Of a stretch of DNA of 64,000 nt, positions 63,930 to 64,000 are shown piece by piece (position 1 is the first letter of the stretch; every line of letters starts with the position of its first letter). The notes beneath the pieces were generated by a model. The model had not been told where the DNA came from. It was given only the letters and a program-made list of their open reading frames with translations, and did no database searches. Source of the stretch: Pseudoalteromonas carrageenovora IAM 12662 (GTDB lineage Bacteria > Pseudomonadota > Gammaproteobacteria > Enterobacterales > Alteromonadaceae); assembly GCF_900239935.1 (NCBI RefSeq), contig NZ_LT965929.1, positions 62,001 through 126,000 on the forward strand, given 5' to 3'. A program made the translations under genes and the position numbers.

Positions 63930-64000
63930 ATGCTTAAATGGATTTTAATATTAGTGCTTAGCGTGTTTGCAACATTAACCCAAGCAGGTACAGCTTACTC
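63930..64000 (+). CDS. N-terminus of an exported protein (cut by window edge)
   Basis: The last 71 bases open with ATG and read MLKWILILVLSVFATLTQAG, a typical signal peptide, with CAGG about 10 bases upstream. The frame stays open to the edge. The next gene after a glycosyltransferase could be a polysaccharide export protein, but nothing beyond the signal sequence is visible. Confidence 0.5.
   Translation, partial: MLKWILILVLSVFATLTQAGTAY

Overview
The window is a stretch of marine gammaproteobacterial chromosome, most likely Pseudoalteromonas or a close Alteromonadales relative. The call rests on low GC, the pairing of malate synthase G with a long-form isocitrate lyase, the YbiT-type ABC-F protein, and dispersed TATACCAAT-ended miniature elements of a kind I associate with this group. 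No rRNA or tRNA genes were seen. Both edges cut genes: sbcC on the left, and on the right a secreted protein of which only the signal peptide is visible.

From 1 to 37.5 kb the content is housekeeping. It holds sbcDC; two tiny paralogous membrane proteins; an M1 metallopeptidase with a small secreted partner; a HAD phosphatase; a YebC-family regulator; the divergent glyoxylate-shunt pair glcB/aceA; an S9 peptidase; a GH3 hexosaminidase coupled to pxpA; a membrane diguanylate cyclase; a cold-shock protein with a long leader; four orphan periplasmic solute-binding proteins; a nucleoside salvage block (nupC, udk, deoB, deoD); ferredoxin-NADP reductase; katG; arfB; and ybiT. Unexplained non-coding structure sits between these genes: a helically phased direct-repeat array at 12.2-12.6 kb, a palindrome shared by two peptidase genes, two miniature elements, and a decayed array of terminator-plus-REP units after katG.

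From 37.8 to 52.8 kb lies a defence island. DNA phosphorothioation genes dndB-C-D-E run leftward. Divergent from them is a RADAR-type operon: a large P-loop ATPase (RdrA), a divergent adenosine deaminase (RdrB) and a SLATT-like membrane protein. An Mrr-type restriction endonuclease with a HARE-type winged-helix domain and a 105-residue orphan follow. A convergent gene for a phosphorothioation-associated putative methyltransferase closes the block. No dndFGH is present, so the usual restriction half of Dnd is missing and RADAR plus the Mrr-type nuclease occupy that position. Two matching operator-like inverted repeats sit between dndB and rdrA.

From 52.8 to 61.7 kb is an accessory island built from short gene cassettes: a possible pore-forming toxin and immunity pair, two NERD-domain proteins, hipBA and a Fic protein. 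The cassettes are separated by copies of a modular, palindromic, non-coding repeat family. Two stems of that family keep pairing through compensatory changes, which points to selection on folded RNA or DNA. A glycosyltransferase begins what may be a surface polysaccharide region at the right edge.
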